A DNA stretch of 64,000 nucleotides from Arenibacter hampyeongensis (GCF_002909255.1 NZ_PIOB01000008.1:1-64000), one strand, 5' to 3'. Shown: positions 16,280 through 25,219, numbered from the stretch's first letter. Program-made: numbers and translations. The notes: generated from the sequence alone by a model not told the origin.

Positions 16280-16660
16280 TTATACTAGATTAATTTTCAG
16301 GAATGAATGCAACTCAATAAGACTGTCCTCTTTTTTGTAGTGATAAGTATTTATGCCCACGGATATTGCAGAATTTACGGCCTCTAAGTTATGTTCAAAA
16401 TAGATAACATCATTTGGATCCAAATTATAAAATTCCAACATTCTTATGTAATATGCCTTATCGGTTTTGTTGGGATTATGTTCCAAACTAAAAACCTCAT
16501 AAGGCATATTTACAATTCCATACCTGATACATTCTTGTGGATCGGCATTTGTTAAAATGATTTTCGGATTTGGAAAAGTATCCAATAGTTTTTTCAAATC
16601 CTGGTCTATTCCATTTTCCGTAACAAATGTATTCCATGCGTCTACAAGAATCGATTTCAT
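16280..16660 (-). CDS. Small HAD-like protein with atypical motifs
   Basis: A 126-residue protein with a recognisable but altered HAD core. Motif I reads VDAWNT, keeping the first Asp but with Trp where phosphatases have the second Asp (dehalogenases have DAYGT). Motif II is ILTNAD, a Lys follows in NKTDKAYY (motif III), and motif IV is VIYFEHN, where an acidic pair is usual. There is no cap domain. It lies between dapD and licD with gaps of 9 and 7 bases, so it is cotranscribed. It may bind a phosphorylated ligand or be a weak phosphatase; a role in the phospho-decoration pathway is inferred from place only. Confidence 0.65.
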   Translation of the reverse strand: MKSILVDAWNTFVTENGIDQDLKKLLDTFPNPKIILTNADPQECIRYGIVNMPYEVFSLEHNPNKTDKAYYIRMLEFYNLDPNDVIYFEHNLEAVNSAISVGINTYHYKKEDSLIELHSFLKINLV

Positions 16661-16669
16661 TTTTTATAA

Positions 16670-17485
16670 TTAAACGGCAACATCATATTCCCTTAAGGCA
16701 TCATTTAGGGAAGTTTTTTTATTGGTGCTCTCCTTTCTGGTGCCAATAATCAGTGCGCAGGGTACTTGAAATTCCCCAGCAGGAAACTTCTTGGTATAAC
16801 TACCAGGAATTACAACCGATCTGGCAGGTACCAAACCTTTTCTTTCTACAGGTTTGTCACCTGTAACATCTATAATTTTTGTAGAGGCTGTAAGTACCAC
16901 ATTGGCTCCCAAAACGGCCTCTTTTTCAACGCGAACACCTTCAACAACAATACATCTTGAACCTATAAAGGCATTGTCCTCTATTATCACCGGAGCGGCT
17001 TGTAATGGTTCCAACACTCCACCGATTCCAACACCACCACTAAGATGAACATTTTTACCAATTTGGGCACAACTACCTACCGTTGCCCAAGTATCTACCA
17101 TTGTACCCTCATCTACATAGGCACCAATGTTTACATAGCTTGGCATTAGGATGGTACCTGCGGAAATATATGATCCATGTCTTGCAACTGCATTGGGAAC
17201 AACACGAATGCCTTTTTCGGCATACCCTCTCTTTAATGGCATTTTATCGTGGTATTCAAAGATCCCCGCTTCAAGGGTTTCCATTTTTTGTATTGGAAAA
17301 TATAGTACCACCGCTTTTTTTACCCATTCATTTATCTGCCAACCCTCAGTGGTAGGTTCTGCACAGCGTAATTTTCCGTTATCCAAAAGATCTATGACTT
17401 CACGAATTGCATTTTGGGTTGGGATTTCTTTTAGTAGTTCTCGATTCTCCCAAGCGGTTTCTATTGTTTTTCTTAGTTCTTTCAT
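16670..17485 (-). CDS. dapD: 2,3,4,5-tetrahydropyridine-2,6-dicarboxylate N-succinyltransferase
   Basis: DapD catalyses the succinylation step of the succinylase branch of the meso-diaminopimelate/lysine pathway, supplying peptidoglycan and lysine. The product is 271 residues from the ATG at 17485; the longer frame starts with a TTG at 17509 that falls inside the promoter box. The left-handed parallel beta-helix hexapeptide repeats run through about residues 100-240, with GTMVDTWATVGSCAQIG and the coenzyme A loop GVGIGGVLEP clearly visible. Its own promoter faces away from ruvX, and two glycan-type genes follow it on the same transcript. Confidence 0.96.
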   Translation of the reverse strand: MKELRKTIETAWENRELLKEIPTQNAIREVIDLLDNGKLRCAEPTTEGWQINEWVKKAVVLYFPIQKMETLEAGIFEYHDKMPLKRGYAEKGIRVVPNAVARHGSYISAGTILMPSYVNIGAYVDEGTMVDTWATVGSCAQIGKNVHLSGGVGIGGVLEPLQAAPVIIEDNAFIGSRCIVVEGVRVEKEAVLGANVVLTASTKIIDVTGDKPVERKGLVPARSVVIPGSYTKKFPAGEFQVPCALIIGTRKESTNKKTSLNDALREYDVAV

Positions 17486-17506
17486 CTTTAATAATTCAAA
17501 TTTTAG

Positions 17507-17514
17507 CAAATATA
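17507..17514 (-). promoter_or_regulatory. Promoter -7 box for dapD
   Basis: Minus-strand TATATTTG, an exact TAnnTTTG box, 22 bases upstream of the chosen ATG. It overlaps the alternative TTG start, which supports the shorter protein. Confidence 0.6.
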
Positions 17515-17542
17515 AGTGCTAGTAGGTAATTAACCTTTTGTT

Positions 17543-17575
17543 TTTGCACATATAACAATTTATCTCTTATTTTTG
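17543..17575 (+). promoter_or_regulatory. Promoter for ruvX (TTTG / TATTTTTG)
   Basis: TTTG at 17543-17546 and an exact -7 box TATTTTTG at 17568-17575 are 21 bases apart, a very good Bacteroidota promoter. Transcription would begin near 17582, only a few bases before the GTG start at 17588, so the message would be nearly leaderless. Confidence 0.7.
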
Positions 17576-17587
17576 CAAAAAATTTAT

Positions 17588-18001
17588 GTGGGAAGGATTG
17601 TAGCATTGGATTATGGGAAGGTGAGAACGGGAATAGCTGTAACGGACGAGTTGCAATTAATAGCCTCTGGCCTAACCACTGTTGAGACAAAGCAACTTTT
17701 GAATTTCCTTAGAAAGTATGTTGAAGAGGAGAAAGTTGAAAGATTCGTGATTGGCGAGCCAAAGCAAATGAATAATCTTCCTTCCGAATCCGAGGAATTA
17801 ATTAAGCCCTTTTTGAGAACTTTACAAGGTGTTTTTCCGAAGATACCGGTAGAGCGACAGGACGAGCGATTTACCTCTAAAATGGCGTTTCAGACCATGA
17901 TAGACAGTGGCCTTAATAAAAAGCAAAGAAGGGATAAGGCTTTAGTTGATGAAATTAGTGCCACCATAATCCTTCAGGCATATTTAAATAGAAAACAATA
18001 G
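17588..18001 (+). CDS. ruvX: Putative pre-16S rRNA nuclease / Holliday junction resolvase homologue (YqgF/RuvX)
   Basis: The 137-residue product has an RNase H-like fold and is thought to mature the 5' end of 16S rRNA. The start is set at GTG 17588, giving MGRIVALDYG as in homologues; the TTG at 17573 belongs to the promoter. The first catalytic Asp is in ALDYGKVRTG, followed by VIGEPKQMN, the DERFTS strand and the last acidic site in DEISATIILQAYL. def follows 1 base after its stop, so the two genes are coupled, and both act in translation-related processing. Confidence 0.93.
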   Translation: MGRIVALDYGKVRTGIAVTDELQLIASGLTTVETKQLLNFLRKYVEEEKVERFVIGEPKQMNNLPSESEELIKPFLRTLQGVFPKIPVERQDERFTSKMAFQTMIDSGLNKKQRRDKALVDEISATIILQAYLNRKQ

Positions 18002-18002
18002 T

Positions 18003-18593
18003 ATGATATTACCTATAGTTGCATATGGAGATCCGGTACTCCGGAAAGTAGCGGATAATATAGATAAGGATTATCCAAAATTGGAAGAACTATTATCCAG
18101 CATGTGGGATACCATGTATAATGCCAATGGGGTAGGTTTGGCTGCACCCCAAATAGGACTTCCCATTAGGTTGTTTTTAGTGGATACCACTCCATTTTCG
18201 GATGACGAAGACCTTACAGAGGAAGAACAAAATGCACTTAAAGGGTTTAAGAAAGTTTTTATTAATGCCCAAATAAAGGAAGAAACGGGTACGGAATGGG
18301 CTTTTAATGAAGGATGTCTTAGCATTCCCGATGTAAGGGAAGACGTTTCCAGAAAGGATACCATAACCATTTCCTATATGGACGAGAGTTTTAAATCCTA
18401 TACGGAAACTTTTGATGGTCTTTTGGCAAGGGTGATTCAACATGAATATGACCATATAGAGGGAATATTGTTTACCGATAAATTATCCTCTTTAAAAAAG
18501 AGACTATTAAAAGGCAGGTTGACCAATATTTCCAAGGGAAAGATAAAGGTGGAATACAGAATGCGTTTTCCCAACATGAAAAAAGCACGTTAA
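18003..18593 (+). CDS. def: Peptide deformylase
   Basis: This metalloenzyme removes the formyl group from the N-terminal Met of nascent proteins. All three signature boxes are present in the 196 residues: GVGLAAPQIG, EGCLSIP with the metal-binding Cys, and HEYDH with two metal-binding His and the catalytic Glu. There is an insertion of about 20 residues (DTTPFSDDEDLTEEEQNALK) between the first and second boxes, common in Bacteroidota enzymes. It follows ruvX directly, and a DUF5606 gene follows after 57 bases. Confidence 0.97.
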   Translation: MILPIVAYGDPVLRKVADNIDKDYPKLEELLSSMWDTMYNANGVGLAAPQIGLPIRLFLVDTTPFSDDEDLTEEEQNALKGFKKVFINAQIKEETGTEWAFNEGCLSIPDVREDVSRKDTITISYMDESFKSYTETFDGLLARVIQHEYDHIEGILFTDKLSSLKKRLLKGRLTNISKGKIKVEYRMRFPNMKKAR

Positions 18594-18650
18594 AACAATT
18601 TCTATTATAAACAAAAAGTAGCATATTTGCGGCTGAAATTAAAATAACAG

Positions 18651-19079
18651 ATGAGTTTAAATAAAATATTATCAATTGCAGGTAAACCAGGTCTTTTTAA
18701 GTTGTTAACTCAGACGCGTTCGGGTTTTGTTGCCGAATCCCTGTTGGATGGTAAGAAAGTTACCGTTAGTTTTAAGAACAACGTAAGTGTCTTATCTGAG
18801 ATTGCAATTTATACCTTGGAAGAGGAAGTTCCTTTAAAAGAGGTGTTTGAAAAGATCAAGGCAAAGGAAGAGGGTGGAAAAACCGCGGTCAGTCATAAGG
18901 ATGATAAAATAAAACTTGAAGAATACTTGTTCGAGGTACTTCCCAACTATGATGAGGATAGGGTATATGCCAGTGATATAAAAAAGATCGTTCAGTGGTA
19001 CAATTTGCTACATGAGCACGGTATTACAGAGTATGCCGATGTGGAAGAAACTGAAGAAGCTTCCAAGGAAAAGGAATAG
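18651..19079 (+). CDS. DUF5606 domain-containing protein
   Basis: A 142-residue cytoplasmic protein of a family I know only from Bacteroidota, usually found beside def and ruvX. The N-terminal 50 residues (LNKILSIAGKPGLFKLL, then strands with FVAESLLDGKKV) look like a small beta-barrel of the SH3/Tudor-like sort. The rest is helical and charged, ending in an acidic Glu-rich tail. A near-match promoter box CATATTTG (18622-18629) lies before it, so it may have both read-through and its own transcription. Function unknown. Confidence 0.85.
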   Translation: MSLNKILSIAGKPGLFKLLTQTRSGFVAESLLDGKKVTVSFKNNVSVLSEIAIYTLEEEVPLKEVFEKIKAKEEGGKTAVSHKDDKIKLEEYLFEVLPNYDEDRVYASDIKKIVQWYNLLHEHGITEYADVEETEEASKEKE

Positions 19080-19102
19080 ATTTTATATGTGCAAAATATT
19101 GG

Positions 19103-19128
19103 ACCTTCGTTTACGAAGGTTTTTTTTT
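19103..19128 (+). terminator. Rho-independent terminator of the ruvX-def-DUF5606 unit
   Basis: A 7-bp stem ACCTTCG/CGAAGGT (19103-19109 with 19114-19120), a TTTA loop and an eight-T run, 24 bases after the DUF5606 stop. A second weaker hairpin (AAGGCTC 19145-19151 with GAGCCTT 19162-19168) follows. Confidence 0.88.
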
Positions 19129-19281
19129 GCCTTATTTTAAGTTCAAGGCTCAAGAATTGAGGAGCCTTTATATGAAAATAACTCTTCATTTAGCTTCGGT
19201 AGGTTGTTGTTGGTCTAAATTCTTGTGTTAGGGCAAACTAATTATGGAAATTAATGTTTTAATTCCTTAATCAATTTTTTC

Positions 19282-21861
19282 ATGATGAATTTATGTAAGA
19301 AAAGTGCTTTAGTTTTGGCGATGGTACTTGTTATCCCTTCCTGTCTTATTGGTCAACAACGTACCGGAAATATAGTAGAATATTTTGGCAAGGAAAAGGT
19401 TGAGGATATTCATGAAGGAAAAGTGATTCATGTATTTAACAAAGCTCTAGTCTTGACCATTCCGAGTTTCGGTTTTGAGTCGTCAACATTTCCCGTTGAC
19501 CCGGTATTTGACCAATTCCTAATGAATCCAACAAAGAATGTCTCAAATGGAGAAGTATTCGATATTGATTATTTGGGACAGGAATTAAAATGGAGTGAAA
19601 TAAAGGTAGACAGTACCAATAGCTTTTCGGGTAGGGATCTACGATCAGGGTATGTATATCTAACCTATAGTTCAGGATCCGAAAAAACGGTTTTATTTGA
19701 AGCTTCGGGACATTCGTTGGCATCCATTAACGGATATCCTTATGAAGGCGATCACTATGATTTTGGCTGGAACCTTATCCCTTTAAAATTACAAAAAGGG
19801 AATAATGTTTTCGTGTTGAAGGTTGGCCGTTTTTCTAGGATAAGGGCGCGATTATTAGAGCCCAAAACCACAGTTCAATTTACTACTCGCGACTTAACTG
19901 TTCCAGACCTCTTAATAGAGGAAAATAAGGATTATAAGGCTGCTATTAGAGTTGTAAATGCTACTGAAAATTGGGTAAAGGATTATGCTATAGTGGCTAA
20001 GGTCAATGAAAAGGAACTTACGACAGTGGTTTCCGATATTCCACCTTTTTCAGTGTATAAAATTCCTTTTTCCATTCCATCTACAACCTTGGATTCCACT
20101 TACGAACATGTGAATGTCGATTTACAGTTGAAACAAAAGAATGGACAATTGGTTTCCAATGAAACTTTATCCTTAAATGTGAAATCCAAATTTAAACATC
20201 ATAAGAGAACCTTTATAAGTAATATTGATAACAGTGTACAGTATTACAGTGTAGCCCCGGACAAAAGCGGAAAGGCTGAAGGTGCTGCACTATTTCTTTC
20301 GGTACACGGGGCATCCGTGGAAGCTGTGAACCAGGCTAATGCCTATAAGCAAAAGGATTGGGGAAACTTGGTTGCTCCAACGAACAGGCGACCGTTTGGA
20401 TTTGCTTGGGAAGATTGGGGGCGAATGGATGCAATGGAAGTATTGGCAGATAGCAAAAAACTTTTTAAACCGGACAATAGTAAAATTTACCTAACCGGAC
20501 ATTCCATGGGCGGGCATGGCACATGGTATTTAGGTGCGACCTACCCCGACCATTTTGCGGCAATAGCGCCCTGTGCCGGATATCCTGATTTGTTGTTGTA
20601 CAGAGGGGGGCGTTCCGAGAGAATTGCTGAACTTACCGAGGAGCAAAGAACCCGATATGGAATTACACCCAAAATGTTCGAGCGAATGACAGCAGAGGTG
20701 GTTCCTACGGCGGTCGAAAACATTATAGAAAGAGCTGGTACGCCCAGTAGGACTTTGAAATTAATTCGAAATTATCTACACCACGGAGTGTACGTGCTAC
20801 ATGGTGAAAAGGATAATGTAGTTCCTACATCCATTGCCCGTGATATGAGGGAGCGATTGGGTACATTTCACCCTGATTTCACCTATTACGAATATCCAGG
20901 AGGAACGCATTGGTATGGGGACCATAGTGTAGATTGGGAACCAATTTTTAACCTCTTTGAAAAACGGACCATTCCAGAGGTCCAGGACATTAAAAAATTG
21001 GAGTTCAGTACGGGTTCACCTGGAGTATCTTCTTCTTCCCATTTTATTTCCATACACCAACAACAAGTTCCTTTTGAGGTTAGTTCCTTTGACTTCACAT
21101 GGGACCCCGATTTTAAGGTAGACACCAAAAATGTGTCCTTACTGGAAATAGATCTCTCCCAATTGCCGGGCGAAATCAAGGGTATTGAACTAAACGGTAA
21201 AGAAATTAGCATTTCATCCAAAGAAAAAACATTTTTTAAGGTAATGGATGGGGAATGGAAAATTGTATCCAATCCCTCTATGGAAGAAAAAGGTCCACAT
21301 AGGAATGGAGGGTTTAAGGATGCCTTTAGAAACGATGTGGCCTTTGTTTATGCTACCAAAGGGTCACAGGCCGAGAATGACTGGTACTATAATAAGGCTA
21401 GGTTCGATGCTGATACTTTCTGGTACAAGGCCAATGGCAATATTGAATTGGTTGCTGATATTGACTTCTCCGCCAAGGAATACCCAAATAGAAATATTGT
21501 GGTCTACGGTAATAAAAATAATAATGCCGCATGGGATAAATTATTAAAGGATAGTCCGGTCCAAGTATTCAATAATAAATTAAATTTCGGAAGTAGAAGT
21601 ATCAGTGGCGGCAATTGGGGCCTGTATTTTATAGTTCCTAGGGCTGATAGTGACGTGGCCAGTGTTGGTGTGGTAACTGCTACGGGACTTCTGGGAATGA
21701 AAGCGGCCTATGCCAACCATTATTTGGTGAACGGAACTACATTTCCAGATTTAATGCTTTTTGACGAAACTGTTTTGGACCAAGGAACTTCTGCCGTAAA
21801 GTGTGCAGGATTTTTTGGTAATGATTGGTCCATTGAAAATGGCGATTTTGAATGGAAATAG
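19282..21861 (+). CDS. Secreted S9/prolyl oligopeptidase-like alpha/beta hydrolase
   Basis: An 859-residue exported protein with a signal sequence at the N-terminus; VIPSCLIG at about residues 17-24 could be a lipobox, giving a lipoprotein. Residues 30-310 are beta-rich with no obvious family. The catalytic domain (about 320-560) has the nucleophile elbow GHSMGG (Ser408) followed by HGTWYLGATYPDHFAAIAP, an acid in HGEKDNVVP, and the catalytic His in GGTHWYGDH. About 290 more residues follow, again beta-rich. It may be a large peptidase or an esterase acting on plant or algal polymers. It faces the S10 peptidase convergently. Confidence 0.8.
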   Translation: MMNLCKKSALVLAMVLVIPSCLIGQQRTGNIVEYFGKEKVEDIHEGKVIHVFNKALVLTIPSFGFESSTFPVDPVFDQFLMNPTKNVSNGEVFDIDYLGQELKWSEIKVDSTNSFSGRDLRSGYVYLTYSSGSEKTVLFEASGHSLASINGYPYEGDHYDFGWNLIPLKLQKGNNVFVLKVGRFSRIRARLLEPKTTVQFTTRDLTVPDLLIEENKDYKAAIRVVNATENWVKDYAIVAKVNEKELTTVVSDIPPFSVYKIPFSIPSTTLDSTYEHVNVDLQLKQKNGQLVSNETLSLNVKSKFKHHKRTFISNIDNSVQYYSVAPDKSGKAEGAALFLSVHGASVEAVNQANAYKQKDWGNLVAPTNRRPFGFAWEDWGRMDAMEVLADSKKLFKPDNSKIYLTGHSMGGHGTWYLGATYPDHFAAIAPCAGYPDLLLYRGGRSERIAELTEEQRTRYGITPKMFERMTAEVVPTAVENIIERAGTPSRTLKLIRNYLHHGVYVLHGEKDNVVPTSIARDMRERLGTFHPDFTYYEYPGGTHWYGDHSVDWEPIFNLFEKRTIPEVQDIKKLEFSTGSPGVSSSSHFISIHQQQVPFEVSSFDFTWDPDFKVDTKNVSLLEIDLSQLPGEIKGIELNGKEISISSKEKTFFKVMDGEWKIVSNPSMEEKGPHRNGGFKDAFRNDVAFVYATKGSQAENDWYYNKARFDADTFWYKANGNIELVADIDFSAKEYPNRNIVVYGNKNNNAAWDKLLKDSPVQVFNNKLNFGSRSISGGNWGLYFIVPRADSDVASVGVVTATGLLGMKAAYANHYLVNGTTFPDLMLFDETVLDQGTSAVKCAGFFGNDWSIENGDFEWK

Positions 21862-21866
21862 GACAT

Positions 21867-21930
21867 AGTCGTCCTAATACATAATGCTTCAGCCCATTTA
21901 AAATTAAATGGGTTTATTATTTGGACGACT
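21867..21930. terminator. Nested hairpins between convergent genes
   Basis: An inner stem CCCATTTAA/TTAAATGGG (21893-21901 with 21904-21912) is followed by a T-rich stretch. An outer pair AGTCGTCC/GGACGACT (21867-21874 with 21923-21930) encloses it. It lies between the stops at 21861 and 21940 and probably ends transcription on both strands. Confidence 0.65.
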
Positions 21931-21939
21931 TTTTGCCTT

Positions 21940-23445
21940 TTATTTTGATGCGTTTAGTATAAACTGGGAAACGTCTTTCTTGAATTTTTCCATCGAAGGT
22001 TTGTGGGTATACATCATATGGCCCGCCTCATAATATTCCATCGTAATGTTATCCTTGATTTCTTTCGTAAGGCCCAAGTGGTTGATGCTATGTTCCACTC
22101 CATAGAAAACCGTGGCCAGGTCGTATATGCCGTTCAGTACAAGAACTTTCATGTTGGGATCTCGAGAAAGTGCCGTGGCCATATCAATTCCGGTATTAAT
22201 TGCCGCCGAAGTGCCCCACCGTTCATTTCCTTTATGGGTCCAATCCCATTTAAATCCATCCCTTCGGCCCGCTGTGATGGAGTACAATAAATTTTTATTC
22301 ACTTTTAAGTCGCCGTAAAAATAATCTAAAAACCCGCTTATATATGCAGGGGAAATAGCCAAACTTTGAGGGTCATGGCTTCCTTCCTGGGATAATAGAT
22401 CTTGATTTATTCCCGTAAATCTGGAATCCAATCTTCCTACTATTTCACCATTTTCCCGTAAAAATTCAGCAAAAAATTCAGAGGCATCTACCCTTAGATC
22501 TGCTTTTAGCCAGTAATCTGTATTTGTGCCGGTATAGTAAGCCAGTTTCGAGGCAATGTTGGCTTTTTCATTTTCGGAAATCTGATCTCCTTTAAACAGG
22601 GCGGGGGTGTACTCATTTTCGGTAAAGGATCTTACGGTCTTTAGGTACTCAAATACATTTTCCGGTTTGTCGGCTATTTTATTATGATACCATGCCGTAG
22701 CGGCATAGGTAGGAAAATGAACTATATACGGCAAGTCGTCATTGGGAGGGAATAGTAAGGTCCTAAGGTCAAACACTGCAGAGACCATTATAACACCGTT
22801 CATGGCAACACCCTGGTTCAATAGGGTATTCATTAAGCCAGCGTTCCTAAAGGTCCCATAGCTTTCTCCCAAGAGGAATTTGGGACTGTTCATGCGGTCA
22901 TTGTGGATTAGAAATTGTGTGATGAATAGGGAAAGGCTCCTGATATCCTGGTCTACCCCCCAAAAGTCCTTAAACTTGGCTTTTCCTATAGGTATGCTTA
23001 GACCAGTACCTACGGGATCTAACATTACAAGATCGGCAACATCAAGGATGGAGTAGTTGTTGTTCACAATTTTATAGGGAGCGGCCGGTGTTGATTTTGG
23101 GTCGTCCACTACGATTCTCTTGGGTCCTAAAATGCCCATATGTAGCCAAAAGGAAGATGATCCGGGGCCTCCGTTAAAGGCAAAAACTATAGGTCGCCTT
23201 TGTGTAGCCAACCCTCTTTTGGAGTCCCTTGCGTAATAAGTAAAGCCCATTAATGCAATGGGTTTGTTGGTTTCGTCCTTTAGCTCAAATGTTCCAGCCT
23301 TTGCGGTTAAATAGATGGTGTTTCCGTTTATGGTAACACTTTGCATGGTAGTGGCTACCTCAGCTTTGGGTATGGAATCATTTTCTATATTGGGATAGCA
23401 AACTTGCCCCAATAGCAGGGTAATAACTAGAGTAAGAGTTTTCAT
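21940..23445 (-). CDS. S10 family serine carboxypeptidase-like protein
   Basis: A 501-residue exported protein (signal peptide in the first 20 or so residues) of the carboxypeptidase Y type, which trims C-terminal residues from peptides. Visible are the oxyanion motif NGGPGSSS (91-98), the nucleophile GESYG (Ser195), an Asp in VLNGIYDLATV and the catalytic His in YEAGHMMY near the C-terminus. It lies upstream of nothing obvious on its strand; GH20 is 108 bases further up in the same direction, so it could be the last gene of a hydrolase transcript beginning at 28125. Confidence 0.92.
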   Translation of the reverse strand: MKTLTLVITLLLGQVCYPNIENDSIPKAEVATTMQSVTINGNTIYLTAKAGTFELKDETNKPIALMGFTYYARDSKRGLATQRRPIVFAFNGGPGSSSFWLHMGILGPKRIVVDDPKSTPAAPYKIVNNNYSILDVADLVMLDPVGTGLSIPIGKAKFKDFWGVDQDIRSLSLFITQFLIHNDRMNSPKFLLGESYGTFRNAGLMNTLLNQGVAMNGVIMVSAVFDLRTLLFPPNDDLPYIVHFPTYAATAWYHNKIADKPENVFEYLKTVRSFTENEYTPALFKGDQISENEKANIASKLAYYTGTNTDYWLKADLRVDASEFFAEFLRENGEIVGRLDSRFTGINQDLLSQEGSHDPQSLAISPAYISGFLDYFYGDLKVNKNLLYSITAGRRDGFKWDWTHKGNERWGTSAAINTGIDMATALSRDPNMKVLVLNGIYDLATVFYGVEHSINHLGLTKEIKDNITMEYYEAGHMMYTHKPSMEKFKKDVSQFILNASK

Positions 23446-23553
23446 TGGTTTAGTATTTATATTACGTTAAATAGCTAAACAGGTCGAAAATGATAAATAG
23501 GGCTTTACAATATATAAAATATTAAGTTTCCAATCCCAAGGCTTTTTATAGGA

Positions 23554-25173
23554 TTAGTCTTTTTGAATTGTTTTGTAGGTATACTTGCTTTTTTTCCATT
23601 CAATCAATTCGGAAGGATAGTATTTTACATTCATTTTATCCAAATACGGTGCCTGATTTCCTAACCTTACCTTATAATTTTCCCAATTTCTGTTTTCTTC
23701 GGTACTCCAACTAAGTTCCGAATAACCGATCATTCTGGGAAAAGCCAAATACTCCAATTCATCCATATTGCTAACTGTCTCGGACCATAAAGGCGCTTCC
23801 ACACCCAAGATATTTTCTTTACTAATGCCTCGGACATATCTTTCAGGGGTCCATACATAGCCGGTATCCACTGGGATATATCCTGCCCAATGAAGACCGT
23901 ACTTGGAAAGGGTGTCATATTGCATATCCAAATAGGCTTTTTTACCTGGGGATAAAATGACTTTTAAGCCTTTTTCAACAGCTATTTTGGCATTTTCTTC
24001 GTTGGCCCAAAATTGTGCAATGGCAGTGGTATCTACATCAGCGTGCACGATTTCGTCCCAACCTATCATTCTTTTGCCATATTTCTTGACTATTTTGTCC
24101 ACTTTGGAAACAAAATGAATAAAATCTTTTTTCTTGGTAACATGGCTTTCATCACCACCAGCATGAAAATAGGGGCCAGGGGTAATCGCGGATATCTCCC
24201 TCACTACGTCATCAATAAAGGCATAAACAGTGTCTTTATTGGCATCAAAAGTGCTGAACCCCACTTGGGTTCCCGTATAAAGTTTGGGTGTTTTTCCATT
24301 CCCATTTAGAATGGGATAGGCCACAGATGCTGCATTGGTGTGGCCTGGCATATCTACCTCGGGGACAATGGTTATAAAATGTTTGGCAGCATAGGTAACA
24401 ATATCCTTGTAGTCTTCCTGGGTGTAAAATCCGCCAGGACCACCACCTACTTCTGTACTGCCTCCAATCTCTGTAAGTTTGGGCCAGGATTTAATCTCTA
24501 TGCGCCAGCCCTGATCATCGGTAAGATGCAAATGAAGCGTATTAATTTTATAATAGGCCAATATATCAATATACTTTTTCACATCCTCTACACTAAAAAA
24601 GTGTCTTGCTACATCCAACATAGATCCCCTATATTCAAAATTGGGATTGTCCGTAATTTTACCGGTTGGAATCAACCACATTTTATTTTCTGATAGGGTA
24701 TCGTTACTTATTTCCGGAATAATTTGTCTTAAGGTCTGAACACCCCTAAAGGCCCCTTCAGCTGTCTTTGCGTTAAGGATTATTGAATCTTGGGTAATAT
24801 ATAAATCGTAACCCTCCTTTGAAGAAATAGCGGTACTATCGGACTGGTTGATAAAGATTATACGCTCCGTCGAGGTATTGGTTGTTGAATTAACAGCTAG
24901 GTCCAAATCAGTATGCCATTTTATCTTTTCCGACAAGAACTCCCCAACCTCTGTAAAACCAGCGGTATTTTGAGAGGTATAGATGACAGTATTTCTATCC
25001 AACCCAAAAGCGCTATTGGTTGCCACAATCTTTAGGGGTCTTGGAATTAAATTTTCTGAGGACAAATCCGTCGTAGGAAAGTTAATGACCTTCTTTTTTT
25101 CCTGTTGACAAGCAATAAAAGCGGAAAATACAGCTAGAACAACTAATGATTTGATAAGAATGGATTTTTTCAT
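23554..25173 (-). CDS. GH20 beta-N-acetylhexosaminidase, lipoprotein
   Basis: It removes terminal beta-linked GlcNAc or GalNAc from glycans by substrate-assisted catalysis. The 539 residues begin with a lipoprotein signal (FIAC, Cys22), then the GH20b alpha/beta domain (about 40-170), then the catalytic TIM barrel with LHLHLTDDQGWR (213-224) and the key HAGGDESH (337-344), giving catalytic Asp341-Glu342. Aromatic sugar-binding residues follow (IGWDEI, YSELSWS). The gene is in line with the SGNH and alpha/beta hydrolase genes, which would fit removal of acyl groups and sugars from an amino-sugar glycan. Confidence 0.96.
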   Translation of the reverse strand: MKKSILIKSLVVLAVFSAFIACQQEKKKVINFPTTDLSSENLIPRPLKIVATNSAFGLDRNTVIYTSQNTAGFTEVGEFLSEKIKWHTDLDLAVNSTTNTSTERIIFINQSDSTAISSKEGYDLYITQDSIILNAKTAEGAFRGVQTLRQIIPEISNDTLSENKMWLIPTGKITDNPNFEYRGSMLDVARHFFSVEDVKKYIDILAYYKINTLHLHLTDDQGWRIEIKSWPKLTEIGGSTEVGGGPGGFYTQEDYKDIVTYAAKHFITIVPEVDMPGHTNAASVAYPILNGNGKTPKLYTGTQVGFSTFDANKDTVYAFIDDVVREISAITPGPYFHAGGDESHVTKKKDFIHFVSKVDKIVKKYGKRMIGWDEIVHADVDTTAIAQFWANEENAKIAVEKGLKVILSPGKKAYLDMQYDTLSKYGLHWAGYIPVDTGYVWTPERYVRGISKENILGVEAPLWSETVSNMDELEYLAFPRMIGYSELSWSTEENRNWENYKVRLGNQAPYLDKMNVKYYPSELIEWKKSKYTYKTIQKD

Positions 25174-25219
25174 TGAAATTGAATGTGTTAGAGTTTTATG
25201 GGCTTAGGGTTAATTAGCA

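Noticed and set aside
17573..17587. TTG start for ruvX
   Set aside because: It lies inside an exact -7 promoter box; homologues begin MGRI, as the GTG start gives.
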